A DNA stretch of 64,000 nt from Methanobacteriota archaeon (GTDB lineage: Archaea > JAADCQ01 > Methanopyri > Methanopyrales > Methanopyraceae): positions 186,001-250,000 of the forward strand of contig JAMOPO010000015.1 in assembly GCA_027064425.1 (NCBI GenBank), in the 5' to 3' direction. Under the pieces are notes generated by a model. The model did no database searches. It was not told where the DNA came from and saw nothing but the letters and a program-made list of their open reading frames with translations. Position numbers and translations under genes: made by a program. This document shows, piece by piece, positions 29,037 through 38,890 of this stretch (the first letter of the stretch is position 1; every line of letters starts with the position of its first letter).

Positions 29037-30782
29037 ATGAGAGCCCCCGCGCTGCTTCTCGTCCTAGCGTCCGTCCTGGTGGCAACCGGGGTTCCGGCCA
29101 GCGCGGCGTCGGAGCGGGACGTCAGCCAGTGCCTGCAGGATTGCATCAAGTGGCTGGTGGAGAACCAGTTCACGGAGCAGGACGTGGGCAAGTCGTGGAC
29201 GTTCGAGGATCCGGGCGGCACGTACCAGGGTGCCAGGTACGCGGTGCACTTCGCCACCGAGGAGAACGGGCAGCTGAAGGACCAGGGTCCGGCTAAGGAG
29301 GTGCTCCGAGTCGAGCAGTACGACGTGGGCGTGTGGCCGGCCACGTTCAAGGGCGACAACCGGATCATCGCGGTGAGGGCCAGCCAGTGCGCGTTTCGGG
29401 ACAAGTACGGCCTGGAGGCCGTGCAGGTGGGTAAGTACATCGCGGCGCTGGTGGACAGGTCCAAGCGCGTGATCTACGTGAAGCCGTCCAGCAAGTACCC
29501 GGGCGTGCTGTTCGGCGGCGAGCCGGCGTACTCGTCGACGAAGTTCGCCGTCCCGATGCTGGTTCTCGCGGTTAAGGAGGGCGTCAAGGATCCAGCCTTC
29601 AAGGAGGCCGTGAAGCGCGCCGTGAAGTGGGTGCTCACGGTCAACAAACCGCGCGGGTATTACTACCAGCGGTCGCTGGCGGCGATCCGCGAGAAGCTGG
29701 AGAAGGAGGGCAACCTCACGACCAGCATCGGCGGCGCGCTGTACTACTACGTGATTCCGCTGCTGCTGGGCCGCGAGCTGGGGATCGTGGACGACGACCT
29801 GTGGAACCAGTGCAAGGACCACGCGCTGTACATCCTGAGGCACGCGGTGCTGGCGCCGGAGGTGCACTGGAAGACGTGGGCCGAGTACCGGAACGTTCTC
29901 GTGATTGACGCGAAGGGCAAGCTGGCCTACTGGCTGAGGCAGAAGCGGAAGGAGGGTGAGTGGGTCAGCTACAGTCGGACGTACGACACCGCGGCGGCCG
30001 TGCTGGCGCTGGTGCACGCGATCAAGCTCGGGCTACTGAAGCCGGACGAGGAGGTTCAGATCGGTGAGGTGAAGGTCAAAGTCGGTGACCTGGTCCGGTA
30101 CGCGACGAACGCGCTGGTGAGGTTCTTCGTCGAGGGCTGCGGCAACCCGTGCTACCTGGAGAAGCAGGCGGTGGAGCAGGGAGTCTACTGGAAGTCGTAT
30201 TACTACCCGGTGAAGTACTCGTTCTACGCCCTGTGGGCGATCCGGGACGCGAGGGAGGCGGGGCTGCTCGGTGACTACGCGCGGAAGCACCTGAGCGTTG
30301 CGCTGCGGCGGTACGTGGGCTGGCTGGAGGGCATGCAGCTGGAGGGCAGGCCGGGGTACTTCCCGTACAACGAGTACATCCTGGGCTCGCCGGACTTCGC
30401 GAGCACCTGCGCCGCGCTGCTGGGCCTGTGCATGGCGGTAGAAATGGGACACCGTAGTCCGACAGCGATCGACCTGATCAAGAGGGTGGTTGACGCGCTG
30501 ATCAGCCAGTACAGGGACGCCAAGAAGCGGGGGCTGAAGTACCTATTCTACGTGCCGACGCCGGAGAGCAGGTACTACCTGTACATGTCCAGGTTCTTCG
30601 CGGACCGCAGCGTGAACGAGGTGGCGTTCGCGACCGCACACGCGGTGGCGGCGCTGGCCGCGGTGGAGAAGCTGCCGGCAGACGTTAAGAAGCAGGTTCT
30701 GAAGGGCAGGAAGGTGCCGGTGGCACCGGTAGTGATGGCGGCGGTGGCACTGCTGTTACTCAGGCGCCGCCTCCCCGCCTAA
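29037..30782 (+). CDS. Exported, C-terminally anchored helical-repeat protein
   Basis: A 581-residue protein. A signal peptide (APALLLVLASVLVATGVPASAA) leads to a body rich in repeated helix pairs that reads like an alpha/alpha toroid (terpenoid cyclase or glycosidase scaffold): YDTAAAVLALVHAIKLGLL, SFYALWAIRDAREAG, AFATAHAVAALAAVEKL. Two Cys pairs may form disulfides. The C-terminus is VPVAPVVMAAVALLLLRRR, the membrane-spanning version of the tag seen in neighbours. An ATCTTTAAG promoter lies about 45 bp upstream. No catalytic residues can be assigned. Confidence 0.7.
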   Translation: MRAPALLLVLASVLVATGVPASAASERDVSQCLQDCIKWLVENQFTEQDVGKSWTFEDPGGTYQGARYAVHFATEENGQLKDQGPAKEVLRVEQYDVGVWPATFKGDNRIIAVRASQCAFRDKYGLEAVQVGKYIAALVDRSKRVIYVKPSSKYPGVLFGGEPAYSSTKFAVPMLVLAVKEGVKDPAFKEAVKRAVKWVLTVNKPRGYYYQRSLAAIREKLEKEGNLTTSIGGALYYYVIPLLLGRELGIVDDDLWNQCKDHALYILRHAVLAPEVHWKTWAEYRNVLVIDAKGKLAYWLRQKRKEGEWVSYSRTYDTAAAVLALVHAIKLGLLKPDEEVQIGEVKVKVGDLVRYATNALVRFFVEGCGNPCYLEKQAVEQGVYWKSYYYPVKYSFYALWAIRDAREAGLLGDYARKHLSVALRRYVGWLEGMQLEGRPGYFPYNEYILGSPDFASTCAALLGLCMAVEMGHRSPTAIDLIKRVVDALISQYRDAKKRGLKYLFYVPTPESRYYLYMSRFFADRSVNEVAFATAHAVAALAAVEKLPADVKKQVLKGRKVPVAPVVMAAVALLLLRRRLPA

Positions 30783-30805
30783 ACGCCCCCGCTAGGGGGT
30801 TCTTG

Positions 30806-33800
30806 ATGAAGGACGTCCGACGCCTCGCCCTCCCTCTAGCGCTCCTCCTAGTTCACCTCCCGGTCCAGACGGAAGCGTCCCCGCTGCAGGACTCTCCCCA
30901 CCACCTCGTCGTCGTGACCGGGTACTGGTCCCTGGGGCTACCGGCCGCCAAGGCTGCCTCCGGACTGCCCGTCACGGTCGTCGTGGAGGACGCCGTGTCT
31001 CACGGATTCGTCTCACCCGACGCGGTCAAGGAGGCGATCCTGCGCGCCGACACGATCCTACTAGTTCACACGAGGAGCAACCCGATCCTCGGCACGATCC
31101 TAGCGAACCTGCCCGCCGGGAAGCGGGTGTTCGTGTACAACAACGTGCTCCCGAAGCCGCAGGACGCCCGGAACCTGGCGGACGTCACGGTGGAGTGGGA
31201 GGGCGTCACGATACCGCTCTCCCTGTACGTCCAGTCCCGCTCTGAACGCAACCTCCGGAGCCTATTCGAGTACCTGCTGACCGGGCGACCGGGCCCGTTC
31301 CACCCGTTCGACGGCTGGGTCGAGGGCTACGACTACGAGCGCGACGAGATCGTGCGGCCCGAGGATCCCGGTCCGGAGGAGCTCCGGGAGGCGCTCTCCC
31401 GGTACGGATCCGCGCCCGTCTACCTGGGAGATCGGGCGTACCCGCGGTGGTTCGTCGAGCTCCTTAAGTCCCGGCTGCCCGACCTGATCCGAGAGGTACT
31501 CTCGCACGAGCCTCGGCGCGACGGCCCGGCGGTCCTGATCGTCTGCGACTCAACCGCGCTGGAGTGCGGGTGGACGGCCCCGCTGCGAGAGCTCTGCCGG
31601 GCGCTGGTCAAGCGCGGGCTGGCGCCGCTGGTGCTGGCGCTGCACTACGACCTGCTGGACGGGGACCTGGAGGACGTCCTCCGGGCCCTGCGCGAGACGG
31701 TGAGGCGGCTCAACGTCCAGGCCGTGATCTTCCTGGCCGGCTTCTTCCGCATGCGCTCCCCGGACTCCCCGGAGGTGAAGCTGCTTGAGGAGCTCGGTGT
31801 GCCCGTGGTTAAGGCGATCAGGCTCGGGCACACGATGACGGAGTGGCAAGCGTACTGGCGGATGCCCAGCGGCATGGACTGGTCCGCGCTGTACCACATC
31901 GTGATCCCGGAGAACCTGGGCCTGATCGAGGGCATCCCGATCTCGGTCCGCGAGTGGCGGACGGACGGTCCGAGAACCCTGCTGGGCGGCGTCTGGCGCG
32001 CGGACGTGCCCGTCCCGCCCATGGTCGAGCTGCTGGCGAGCCGGGTGGCCGCGTGGGTCAAGCTCCGGCTGAAGCCGAACGCGGAGAAGCGGGTGGTCAT
32101 CCTCTACTGGGCGGCCGAGCCGGGCAAGGAGGGAGTGGGTGTCGCCTCCTCGCTCGACGTCTCGGCCTCGATCGTCAACTTCCTCGCCTGGCTGCTGGCG
32201 CGCGGGTACCGGGTCGAAATCCCGCGGGAGCTCGCCGAGTACCTCCGGCGGTTCGCGGACGAGGTTCCCCGGGACTCCGAGCTGTACCGGGCGCTGAAGT
32301 CCGGCTCGATCGAGGAGGTGGTCAGGGCGATTCGAGGCACGCTCCTCGAGATCAACCGGCTGGAGGTGGAGGCGGAGGAACTCGCGGAGAAGGGTGGGTG
32401 GAGGCGGGCGCTCGAGCTCTACGCGCGGGCTTACCGCCTCATGCGGCCCCTCGCCGACGCGCTCGGCCGGTTGATGGTGGAGGAGGGCTCCAACATCGGG
32501 GCCTACATCCTGCGGCGCGTGCGGGCCGAGGACGGCAGGCTCGTGCTGGAGCTGCTGGCCTACGAGAACGGCAGGTTCGTGCGGAGGGAGTGGGAGGTCC
32601 GCTACGTTCATCTCCTGCCGCTCGACGAGTACCTGCGCTGGTACCGTACCCTGCCGGAGGAGGCCAGGCTGTGCGTGGAGAAAGGCATCTTCGGGTACCT
32701 GGAGGCGCTGCTGAGGTTCGTGAAGCGGTACGGTCCGGTGGTGGATTCGCTGAAGCTCCGGGCGCTGACGAACGGGTTGAGGTCGCTGGTGGCGTACGTC
32801 GAGGGCCACCTGCAGTACCTCCAGCTGTCCGACCGGGAGCGTCGGGAGTTCCTGGGCGACCTCCGGTCGCTGGTGGAGGACGTCGTCTCCGCCCTGACCG
32901 ACCCGAACCGGGTGGATGAGGCGCTGCACCGGTGCGAGGAGCTGCACCGGAAGTGGTCGCGGGTGGAGGCGCTGTACGGGTGGTTCACGGGGTGGGGTCC
33001 GCCCGAACGCTCGCGTTACCTCGTCGAAATTGACGGGAAGAAGTACTTCGTGATTCGCGGGATCCGGTTCGGGAACGTGCTGGTCGCGCCGCAGCCGGCG
33101 CGCGGGTACTACGTGGGCATCAGCGTCGCTTACCACTCCACGATCCTGCCGCCCTGTCACTATTACCTCGCCTGTTACTACTACTTCACCCGCGTTTTCC
33201 GCGCGGACGTGATCGTGAACACGGGCAAGCACGGCACGTACGAGTGGCTCCCGTACAAACCCCTCTTCATGTCCTGGTGGGACTTCCCGCAGATCTGCAT
33301 CCAGGACGTTCCACAGGTGTACCCGTATTACGTGGCCGACCCCTCCGAGGCGCTGGTCGCGAAGCGGCGGGGCTGGGCCGTCCTGGTTAACTACCTGCCG
33401 GAGTCGCTGGCCAGGTGCGAGCTGGAGGACGAGTGGGGCGAGCTACTCGAGCTCCTGCGAGAGTACCTGTCCTCGGGCCTGAGCGTGTACCGGGCGCGGA
33501 TCCTGGAGCTCGTCAAGAAGACGCGGGCGTACGAGCTCCTGAACCTCAGCTCGCTGGAGGAGTTCGAGCGGGATTTTGACGGCAACTGCGCCCGGCTCTA
33601 CTTCCTGCTCCACGACCTGGAGGAGCACGAGGTGGTTCCGGTCGGGCTGCACGTGTTCGGGATGCCGCCGTTGGGTGAGGATCCCGTCGAGACGCTGGCC
33701 AGCTTCGCCGCGAAAATCCTGGTGAACGAGACGCTCGGCGCGCTGGACTACCCGCGCGCCCTGGAGCTCTGTCGGGAGGTGATCGAGCGGCCGGAGGCGA

Positions 33801-36800
33801 GGGAGTCCGACGAGCTGCACCGGGAGGCGGCGCGGGTCGTGGAGCTGCTCTTCCAGAGCGCGCGGCTCGAGCGGGAGAACTTCCTCCGCGCGCTCGAGGG
33901 CCGCTACGTTCCACCAGGGTACGCCTCGAGCCCGTTCAAGGAGATCGACGCGCTGCCCACGGGCAGGAACTCCTGCATGTTCGACCCTCGCAAGTGGCCG
34001 GACTGGATCTCGATCAACCCCGCGTACGCGGTGGCGATCCCCCTCCGACTGGTCGCGAAGAAGGTCGTCGCGTTCGACTGGGCGACGGATAACATCAACA
34101 CGCGGGCGCTGCCGATCGCGGTGCAAATGCTGCTGCTGGGCGTTCTCCCACGCCGGAACTCTGAGGGGGTCGTCGTCGGCGTCGACCCGTGCGCGCCGCT
34201 CCGCCCGAACGCCGTGGCGGGAACGCGCCGATACGGCCAGGTCCTGATCACGGGCAGGCTCGTTCGCATGGATCTCTTGGGTTCGGGCACGGTGCGCCTG
34301 GTGGTCGCACCGCCCGGCGGCGGGACCGAGATCGAGGTGCGAGCCCCGCTCGACTCCCTCCCGTTCCCGCTGTTCGTGGGCGACCACGTGACGATCCTGG
34401 GCACGCTGGTTCCGCCCGAGCGGAGGGTGGAGCTGCTGGACGCCGAGGTGCTGAGATCGTACGAGGGAGGGTACCTGACGCCCACCGAGCTCGCGGCCGT
34501 GGGAAGCGTGGCCTCGGGCCCCGTCGTGGTGAAGGGAACGGTCAAAGAGGTCAGCGGGAACTTCCTGGTGGTTACGGACGGGACGACGGACGTCCGGTGC
34601 TGCGTCGCGGGTCCCGTGCGGGTGAGGCCGGGCGAGACGGTCTTCGTGCGCGGGCGACCGCTGATCCAAGAGGAGCCGCCGATCGTGTCCGCGACGCTCG
34701 TGCTCCGGGGCCGGCTGACGCGGATCACGGACGTGATCGTGCTCGGCACCTCCTGCTTCCGGGACGTGTTCGCCCACAACATCCTCGCGGAGCTGTTCCT
34801 GGGCCGCGCGGCGGCCATTTTAGCGGCGGAGCCGTACCTGGCGGCGGAGCTCGGTGTTCCCTCCTTGGTCGGAGCGCGGGTGAAGGGGGCGAACGTCCCC
34901 GGGCTCGTGCTGGAGCGACTGCGGGAGATCGTGGGCCGGTTGCGGCAGGGTCGGTGGGAGAACCCGCTGCACGAGACCGTGCTGCGGGTCTACGAGGCGG
35001 CGCTGGACCTGGCCTCCTCCATGGGTAGGGAGAGGTTGGCGAGGCTGCTGTGGGAGGGGTTGAAGTCGCTCTACGCTCAGGTTCAGGAGGCGTGCTCGCA
35101 GCAGGGGCTGAGCTTCGACTCCGTGCTCTCTACGGCCAGGGAGCTGGCGTATCTCGCGCCACCGAGCGAGAACTACGCGTTCCTGGACTGGGCGGCGGTC
35201 TACCTGGCGCTACTCGCGTGCCGGGAGCGTGAAGTCAGCGCGCCGCTCCGGGCTTGGGTGGAGCAGGTCCGGAGGATCCCGGAGGCGGATTACCCGCTCC
35301 TGGCGGCGATCGACGTGTTCTGTCAGGCGCCCGGTGACTACACGAACGTGATCGGGAAGACGATCGAGTCGGGCGCGTTCCTGCTGGAGGAGCGGGTTAA
35401 GCTGGCCCTGACCTGGATCTCCGCGATGAGCTACCTGTACGGGCCGCGGTACTGGGGCGTCAGCGTGCCGCTGCTGCTCGCGCTGAACCTGGCGGTCCCG
35501 GACCACACGCTCCACACGATGGTCTCCTCGGACGAGAAGGCGACGTTCTTCTACGACGACTGCATCTACGCGTTCGAAGGCGGGATGCGGCTGGCCGTCG
35601 AGGCCGTGAACGGGCTGGCGCCCGAGCAGGAGCCGGAGATCGGCATGCTCGTGCTCAACCTGCGCCACGCCGCCCTCGGGACCTACACCGGCGGCGACTA
35701 CTCTCGAACGGTGTACCGGCTGGCCCACGTCGCCGAGCTGATCGCCCGCGCCAACCCGAGCCTGGCCCCGTGGCTCCGCGACCTGGCGTCCAGCCTGGCG
35801 GCCGGTAACCTGATGGCGGCGATGATCGCGAGCAACCTGACCCTGCTGATGCAGCCGTCGACCGAGGCGGAGCTGCGGGCGCTGCGCGGCGACCTGACGG
35901 CCGCGTACCGGTACGCCCTGCTGATGCCGTTCCAGTCCTACGCCTGGTACGACCTCATGCGCACGGTCTTCAACCCGCTGTATCTGCGCGGCAAGCGGTT
36001 TCACGGCTACTCAGGTGCGGTGGACCTACTCAAGCGACTCGACTTCCTGATCACCGGCTGGAGCACCCTGACGCCGGGCCTGCTCGGCTGGAACGGCATC
36101 TTCCGCCGCGTCGCCCGGGTTCTGGTCGAGAACAGGTCCTGGCTGGCGCGTTACGCCCCGGAGAGTCTGCTGTCCGTCTCGGTCAAGCTCCTGGTGATCG
36201 CGTTCGATCGGGCCCGGTACGGGCTGGTGAGCGGGGAGCTGCTGCGCAGCCCCGAGTTCGTGCAGCTGGTCCGCGAGGTCATCGTGCCCGAGCTGCTTGA
36301 GGGCGAGCTGTGCTGCTGCCCGGCCGTGTGCGGTAACCCAACGATTCAGGAGCGGTTCCTGCAGGCGCTCGCGGCCTACGAGTCCATCATCCCGCAGGTG
36401 CGTCCGGCCATCGCGGTCTTCACGACCAACTACGTGGGCCGGCCGATCCCAGGCCGGACCGCCAACGTCACCACCGCCCCGGGAGCGGCGCCGGCCCCGA
36501 CCACCGTCGGCCCGACGCCCGCATCGTCCCTCGCACCGACCGCGGCTCCGGCGACGACACCGGCGGTCAGCCCCGCCGCCCTCCCCGCGCCCAGCCCGGC
36601 GCCGCGGCGGGTCTTGAACGCCCAGGCGCCGAGTGCCACCACGGCACCGGTCTCAACATCTACCTCGGGCACCCCGGCGACGAGCGGTACGCGGTCCATC
36701 GCCAGCACCGCCGCGGCCCCCTCAGCCAGCGCGCCGGTCAGCCCGATGACCGGAGCCAGAACCGCCGTCCGGGTGGCCAGAGCGGTGGCCGCCGTCGCGG

Positions 36801-37174
36801 AGGCGTCGGTGAGGGCGCCGGTCCGGTCCCTCGCAACCGCCGTCCGGGGTACCGGAGGGGGAGCCTCGATCTCGACCGTGGGTGCGGCGCTCAAGTCGGT
36901 CGGGGCCGGTTCCGAGCGCGCTGGGGGCGGGAAGTCCGGGGCGTCGGTGAGGGCGGTTCAGGCGGGCGCCGCGTCTCGCGGCGGTGCGTCCGCGCCGGCT
37001 CAGGCTCGGGCTCGGTCGGCTCGGGTCATGGTGAGGTCCTCGCCGGCGACCCCGGCCTCCCAAGCGCCACGCTGGGTCCTTTACGCGCTCATTGCGGCCC
37101 TGCTGATGTCGGTGCTGGCGGTAAGCGTGGGGTACTCCCGGAGGGCTGGGATGTCAAGGACTCCAGGGTGGTAA
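30806..37174 (+). CDS. Giant membrane-anchored CobN-like protein with embedded OB-like domains
   Basis: 2122 residues from ATG 30806, which has AGGGGG upstream; TTG 30803 is in frame. A signal peptide (LALPLALLLVHLPVQTEA) is followed by a CobN/magnesium-chelatase H-type region. The family core lies near residues 790-870 (VIVNTGKHGTYEWLPYK, then QVYPYYVADPSEALVAKRRG). Residues of about 1140-1300 hold two OB-like beta modules (ITGRLVRMDLLGSGTVRLVV; VVKGTVKEVSGNFLVV) inserted before the chelatase sequence resumes. Residues of about 1885-2085 are a Thr/Ala/Pro/Ser-rich stalk and the protein ends in a membrane helix plus RR. It should act outside the cell, possibly in cobalt- or nickel-tetrapyrrole binding; that is inference. 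Confidence 0.75.
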   Translation: MKDVRRLALPLALLLVHLPVQTEASPLQDSPHHLVVVTGYWSLGLPAAKAASGLPVTVVVEDAVSHGFVSPDAVKEAILRADTILLVHTRSNPILGTILANLPAGKRVFVYNNVLPKPQDARNLADVTVEWEGVTIPLSLYVQSRSERNLRSLFEYLLTGRPGPFHPFDGWVEGYDYERDEIVRPEDPGPEELREALSRYGSAPVYLGDRAYPRWFVELLKSRLPDLIREVLSHEPRRDGPAVLIVCDSTALECGWTAPLRELCRALVKRGLAPLVLALHYDLLDGDLEDVLRALRETVRRLNVQAVIFLAGFFRMRSPDSPEVKLLEELGVPVVKAIRLGHTMTEWQAYWRMPSGMDWSALYHIVIPENLGLIEGIPISVREWRTDGPRTLLGGVWRADVPVPPMVELLASRVAAWVKLRLKPNAEKRVVILYWAAEPGKEGVGVASSLDVSASIVNFLAWLLARGYRVEIPRELAEYLRRFADEVPRDSELYRALKSGSIEEVVRAIRGTLLEINRLEVEAEELAEKGGWRRALELYARAYRLMRPLADALGRLMVEEGSNIGAYILRRVRAEDGRLVLELLAYENGRFVRREWEVRYVHLLPLDEYLRWYRTLPEEARLCVEKGIFGYLEALLRFVKRYGPVVDSLKLRALTNGLRSLVAYVEGHLQYLQLSDRERREFLGDLRSLVEDVVSALTDPNRVDEALHRCEELHRKWSRVEALYGWFTGWGPPERSRYLVEIDGKKYFVIRGIRFGNVLVAPQPARGYYVGISVAYHSTILPPCHYYLACYYYFTRVFRADVIVNTGKHGTYEWLPYKPLFMSWWDFPQICIQDVPQVYPYYVADPSEALVAKRRGWAVLVNYLPESLARCELEDEWGELLELLREYLSSGLSVYRARILELVKKTRAYELLNLSSLEEFERDFDGNCARLYFLLHDLEEHEVVPVGLHVFGMPPLGEDPVETLASFAAKILVNETLGALDYPRALELCREVIERPEARESDELHREAARVVELLFQSARLERENFLRALEGRYVPPGYASSPFKEIDALPTGRNSCMFDPRKWPDWISINPAYAVAIPLRLVAKKVVAFDWATDNINTRALPIAVQMLLLGVLPRRNSEGVVVGVDPCAPLRPNAVAGTRRYGQVLITGRLVRMDLLGSGTVRLVVAPPGGGTEIEVRAPLDSLPFPLFVGDHVTILGTLVPPERRVELLDAEVLRSYEGGYLTPTELAAVGSVASGPVVVKGTVKEVSGNFLVVTDGTTDVRCCVAGPVRVRPGETVFVRGRPLIQEEPPIVSATLVLRGRLTRITDVIVLGTSCFRDVFAHNILAELFLGRAAAILAAEPYLAAELGVPSLVGARVKGANVPGLVLERLREIVGRLRQGRWENPLHETVLRVYEAALDLASSMGRERLARLLWEGLKSLYAQVQEACSQQGLSFDSVLSTARELAYLAPPSENYAFLDWAAVYLALLACREREVSAPLRAWVEQVRRIPEADYPLLAAIDVFCQAPGDYTNVIGKTIESGAFLLEERVKLALTWISAMSYLYGPRYWGVSVPLLLALNLAVPDHTLHTMVSSDEKATFFYDDCIYAFEGGMRLAVEAVNGLAPEQEPEIGMLVLNLRHAALGTYTGGDYSRTVYRLAHVAELIARANPSLAPWLRDLASSLAAGNLMAAMIASNLTLLMQPSTEAELRALRGDLTAAYRYALLMPFQSYAWYDLMRTVFNPLYLRGKRFHGYSGAVDLLKRLDFLITGWSTLTPGLLGWNGIFRRVARVLVENRSWLARYAPESLLSVSVKLLVIAFDRARYGLVSGELLRSPEFVQLVREVIVPELLEGELCCCPAVCGNPTIQERFLQALAAYESIIPQVRPAIAVFTTNYVGRPIPGRTANVTTAPGAAPAPTTVGPTPASSLAPTAAPATTPAVSPAALPAPSPAPRRVLNAQAPSATTAPVSTSTSGTPATSGTRSIASTAAAPSASAPVSPMTGARTAVRVARAVAAVAEASVRAPVRSLATAVRGTGGGASISTVGAALKSVGAGSERAGGGKSGASVRAVQAGAASRGGASAPAQARARSARVMVRSSPATPASQAPRWVLYALIAALLMSVLAVSVGYSRRAGMSRTPGW

Positions 37175-37663
37175 GGCGGGGGAGTGGAGCCCGGACCGGC
37201 AGTAGTCCCCCGTCAGAGCGAGCAGGGCGAGTGGAATCAGGACGTAATCCCAGTGCCGGGCTGGGATCGGAGTCAGCGCCAGCCGGATCCAGCCCCTTGG
37301 ACCGGGGAAGATTGGCACTCCGCGCGCGGTGAGCATATCTTGGAGCGTGTGGAAGAGCCCACCCAGCAGGACGAGCGCCAGGGTGCGGTGGTGCGTCCAA
37401 GTCGTCAGGGCGCCGAGCAGCCAAGGCCATGGGCAGTGAAGCGCGCCCCTGTGTCGGAAGGTTCTGGACAGCGACTCTCTGACCCGGGCGCGGGTGACGG
37501 CCTCCAAGGACCCTAAAAGCAGCCGAGTTATGAGCGAGTTCGGGTGGTCGAGGTCCGGGAGCAGAGCGCCCACAGCGGTCAGGAGCGCGGGGTAAGGGCC
37601 CAGGAAGTGGCTCACGATCAAGTAGGTGACCAGAACGTGGGTGATCGCTCTCAGCCCTCTCAC
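37154..37663 (-). CDS. YdjM/DUF457-type membrane-bound metal-dependent hydrolase
   Basis: A 169-residue protein with about four hydrophobic segments and the family's metal-ligand pattern: HVLVTYL, ALLPDLDHPNS, FRHRGALHCPW and GGLFHTLQDMLTARGV, then a FPGPRGW loop. The family is linked to membrane or cell-envelope functions and its substrate is unknown. The 3' end overlaps the convergent CobN-like gene by 21 bp. Confidence 0.8.
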   Translation of the reverse strand: MRGLRAITHVLVTYLIVSHFLGPYPALLTAVGALLPDLDHPNSLITRLLLGSLEAVTRARVRESLSRTFRHRGALHCPWPWLLGALTTWTHHRTLALVLLGGLFHTLQDMLTARGVPIFPGPRGWIRLALTPIPARHWDYVLIPLALLALTGDYCRSGLHSPALPPWSP

Positions 37664-37674
37664 CCCGCCGCGGG

Positions 37675-37731
37675 ATGAGGAGTCAACCTGGCGCGGAAGC
37701 CTTTCGGATGAAGAGGGGAGGGGGTCCCCGA
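37675..37731 (+). ncRNA. C/D box guide sRNA (good)
   Basis: C ATGAGGA, 12-nt guide (GTCAACCTGGCG), D' CGGA, 10-nt spacer, C' ATGAAGA, 13-nt guide, D CCGA. The outer pair is the G5/C2 type; the inner boxes are degenerate. It begins 11 bp upstream of the DUF457 gene, on the other strand. Confidence 0.65.
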
Positions 37732-37858
37732 CCGCGGTGTGCCCGGGCCTATCAGCGGGACCCTCATCGGAGCGGGGGCCGCCCCGCCCTCGGGCCCGCC
37801 GGGGCGACCCGGGCCCCCTCGGTTGACCCGCGTCCGGGGCGTTGAATCGGTTTCGGAG

Positions 37859-37912
37859 ATGAGGAGGGTGGTGGACGCTGAGAGGGATCGATGACGACCC
37901 TCTCGGCGCCGA
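37859..37912 (+). ncRNA. C/D box guide sRNA (strong)
   Basis: C ATGAGGA, 12-nt guide (GGGTGGTGGACG), D' CTGA, 9-nt spacer, C' ATGACGA, 11-nt guide, D CCGA. Box D ends on the base before the stop codon of the convergent gene. The D' guide shares GGGTGGTGG with the sRNA at 38891-38947. Confidence 0.75.
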
Positions 37913-38776
37913 TCACTCCTCCTCGATCACTCCGCGGATGAAGGCCATGGCCGCCCTGCGAAGCAGCTCTCGACCGGCGATGGAGGCCGGGGCCGAGGCG
38001 GGCACGGCGCGCAGTTCGACTCCTTCCCCTTCAGCGCGCAGCTCGAGGTGCTCTCGAGCGTCCAGGGTGAGGGTCAGGCCTCCCCTACCGTGCTCCAGGA
38101 CCGTCCCGGAGACGACGGCCGACACCTCGGGCCCGGTCAGCGCCATCCCCAGCTGGGCCTTCCCGGTGATGTCCCTCAGGGCGTCCTTGAGCTCGTCCTC
38201 CCGGGGCTGGAGCAGGAGGAGCAGGCTGTCGTCCCGGGGCACGGCCCGCAGCGTTCCGGAGCCCGTGTCCCCGTTGAGGGTCACCCTCACCCGGCAGAGC
38301 TGCACGGCCCGGCCTCGTAGGATCGGCTCGACGGCGAGGTCCAGGGCGCGGTCGGCGGCGGTCAGAAGGCTCCCCTTCGCCGCCTCCGGAGCCTTCGGCT
38401 TGAATCGGAGCGTCATCTCACCCTCGGGGACGAGGATGTGCCGCTCGAACGGGTAGGTGGAGGGTCCGCCGAGGGTGGTGAGCACCAGGCTTCCGTTCAC
38501 CTCGAACCGCTTCAGGGCGATCCCGTACTCGACCAGTGATGCCGCGGTCGGTGGAGTGAGCACGACCCGAGAGCGGGGCGGGGTGAAGGAACCCTTTTCC
38601 AGCTCCGCGGAGCTGAAGGAGGTGCTGACTGACTCCAGGATCGGGTCCTCCTCGACCTCGATCGGCTCCCGGGGGACCAGGAACACGTTCTCCTCGACGA
38701 TCCTCAGCGAGGCCTCGCAGCTGCCCACCGGCTCCCCGTCGACCTCAACCTCGAGCGAGCCCCGGTGGGCGATCAA
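37913..38776 (-). CDS. Hypothetical beta-rich protein
   Basis: A 287-residue protein with no signal peptide, no membrane helix and no recognised domain. The sequence is mostly short alternating strands (RLIVEENVFLV-type, GSLVLTTLGG, GMALTGPEVSAVVSGTVLEHG) and ends in a short helix and acidic IEEE. A TATA-like AGTATAAAAATGG (38810-38822) lies upstream. It is flanked on both sides by C/D sRNAs. Its function is unknown. Confidence 0.65.
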   Translation of the reverse strand: MIAHRGSLEVEVDGEPVGSCEASLRIVEENVFLVPREPIEVEEDPILESVSTSFSSAELEKGSFTPPRSRVVLTPPTAASLVEYGIALKRFEVNGSLVLTTLGGPSTYPFERHILVPEGEMTLRFKPKAPEAAKGSLLTAADRALDLAVEPILRGRAVQLCRVRVTLNGDTGSGTLRAVPRDDSLLLLLQPREDELKDALRDITGKAQLGMALTGPEVSAVVSGTVLEHGRGGLTLTLDAREHLELRAEGEGVELRAVPASAPASIAGRELLRRAAMAFIRGVIEEE

Positions 38777-38809
38777 CCTCGGTCCCCGACACCCGGGCGG
38801 TCGCGCAGT

Positions 38810-38822
38810 ATAAAAATGGACT
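38810..38822. promoter_or_regulatory. TATA-like element
   Basis: AGTATAAAAATGG lies 34-46 bp upstream of the reverse gene starting at 38776. It is the strongest AT-rich stretch here and could also fire forward. Confidence 0.5.
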
Positions 38823-38836
38823 GAACGGGTCCGCCC

Positions 38837-38883
38837 TCAGGGGGGCGCCTCGTCACCCGTTCAGCGTCGGGGACGGTCGTCAT
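38837..38883 (-). ncRNA. C/D box guide sRNA (good)
   Basis: Reverse strand: C ATGACGA, 12-nt guide (CCGTCCCCGACG), D' CTGA, spacer ACGG, C' GTGACGA, 9-nt guide, D CTGA. It includes the inverted repeat CTGAACGGGT...ACCCGTTCAG. The D guide is short. It lies head to head with the sRNA at 38891. Confidence 0.6.
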
Positions 38884-38890
38884 CCCCGTG

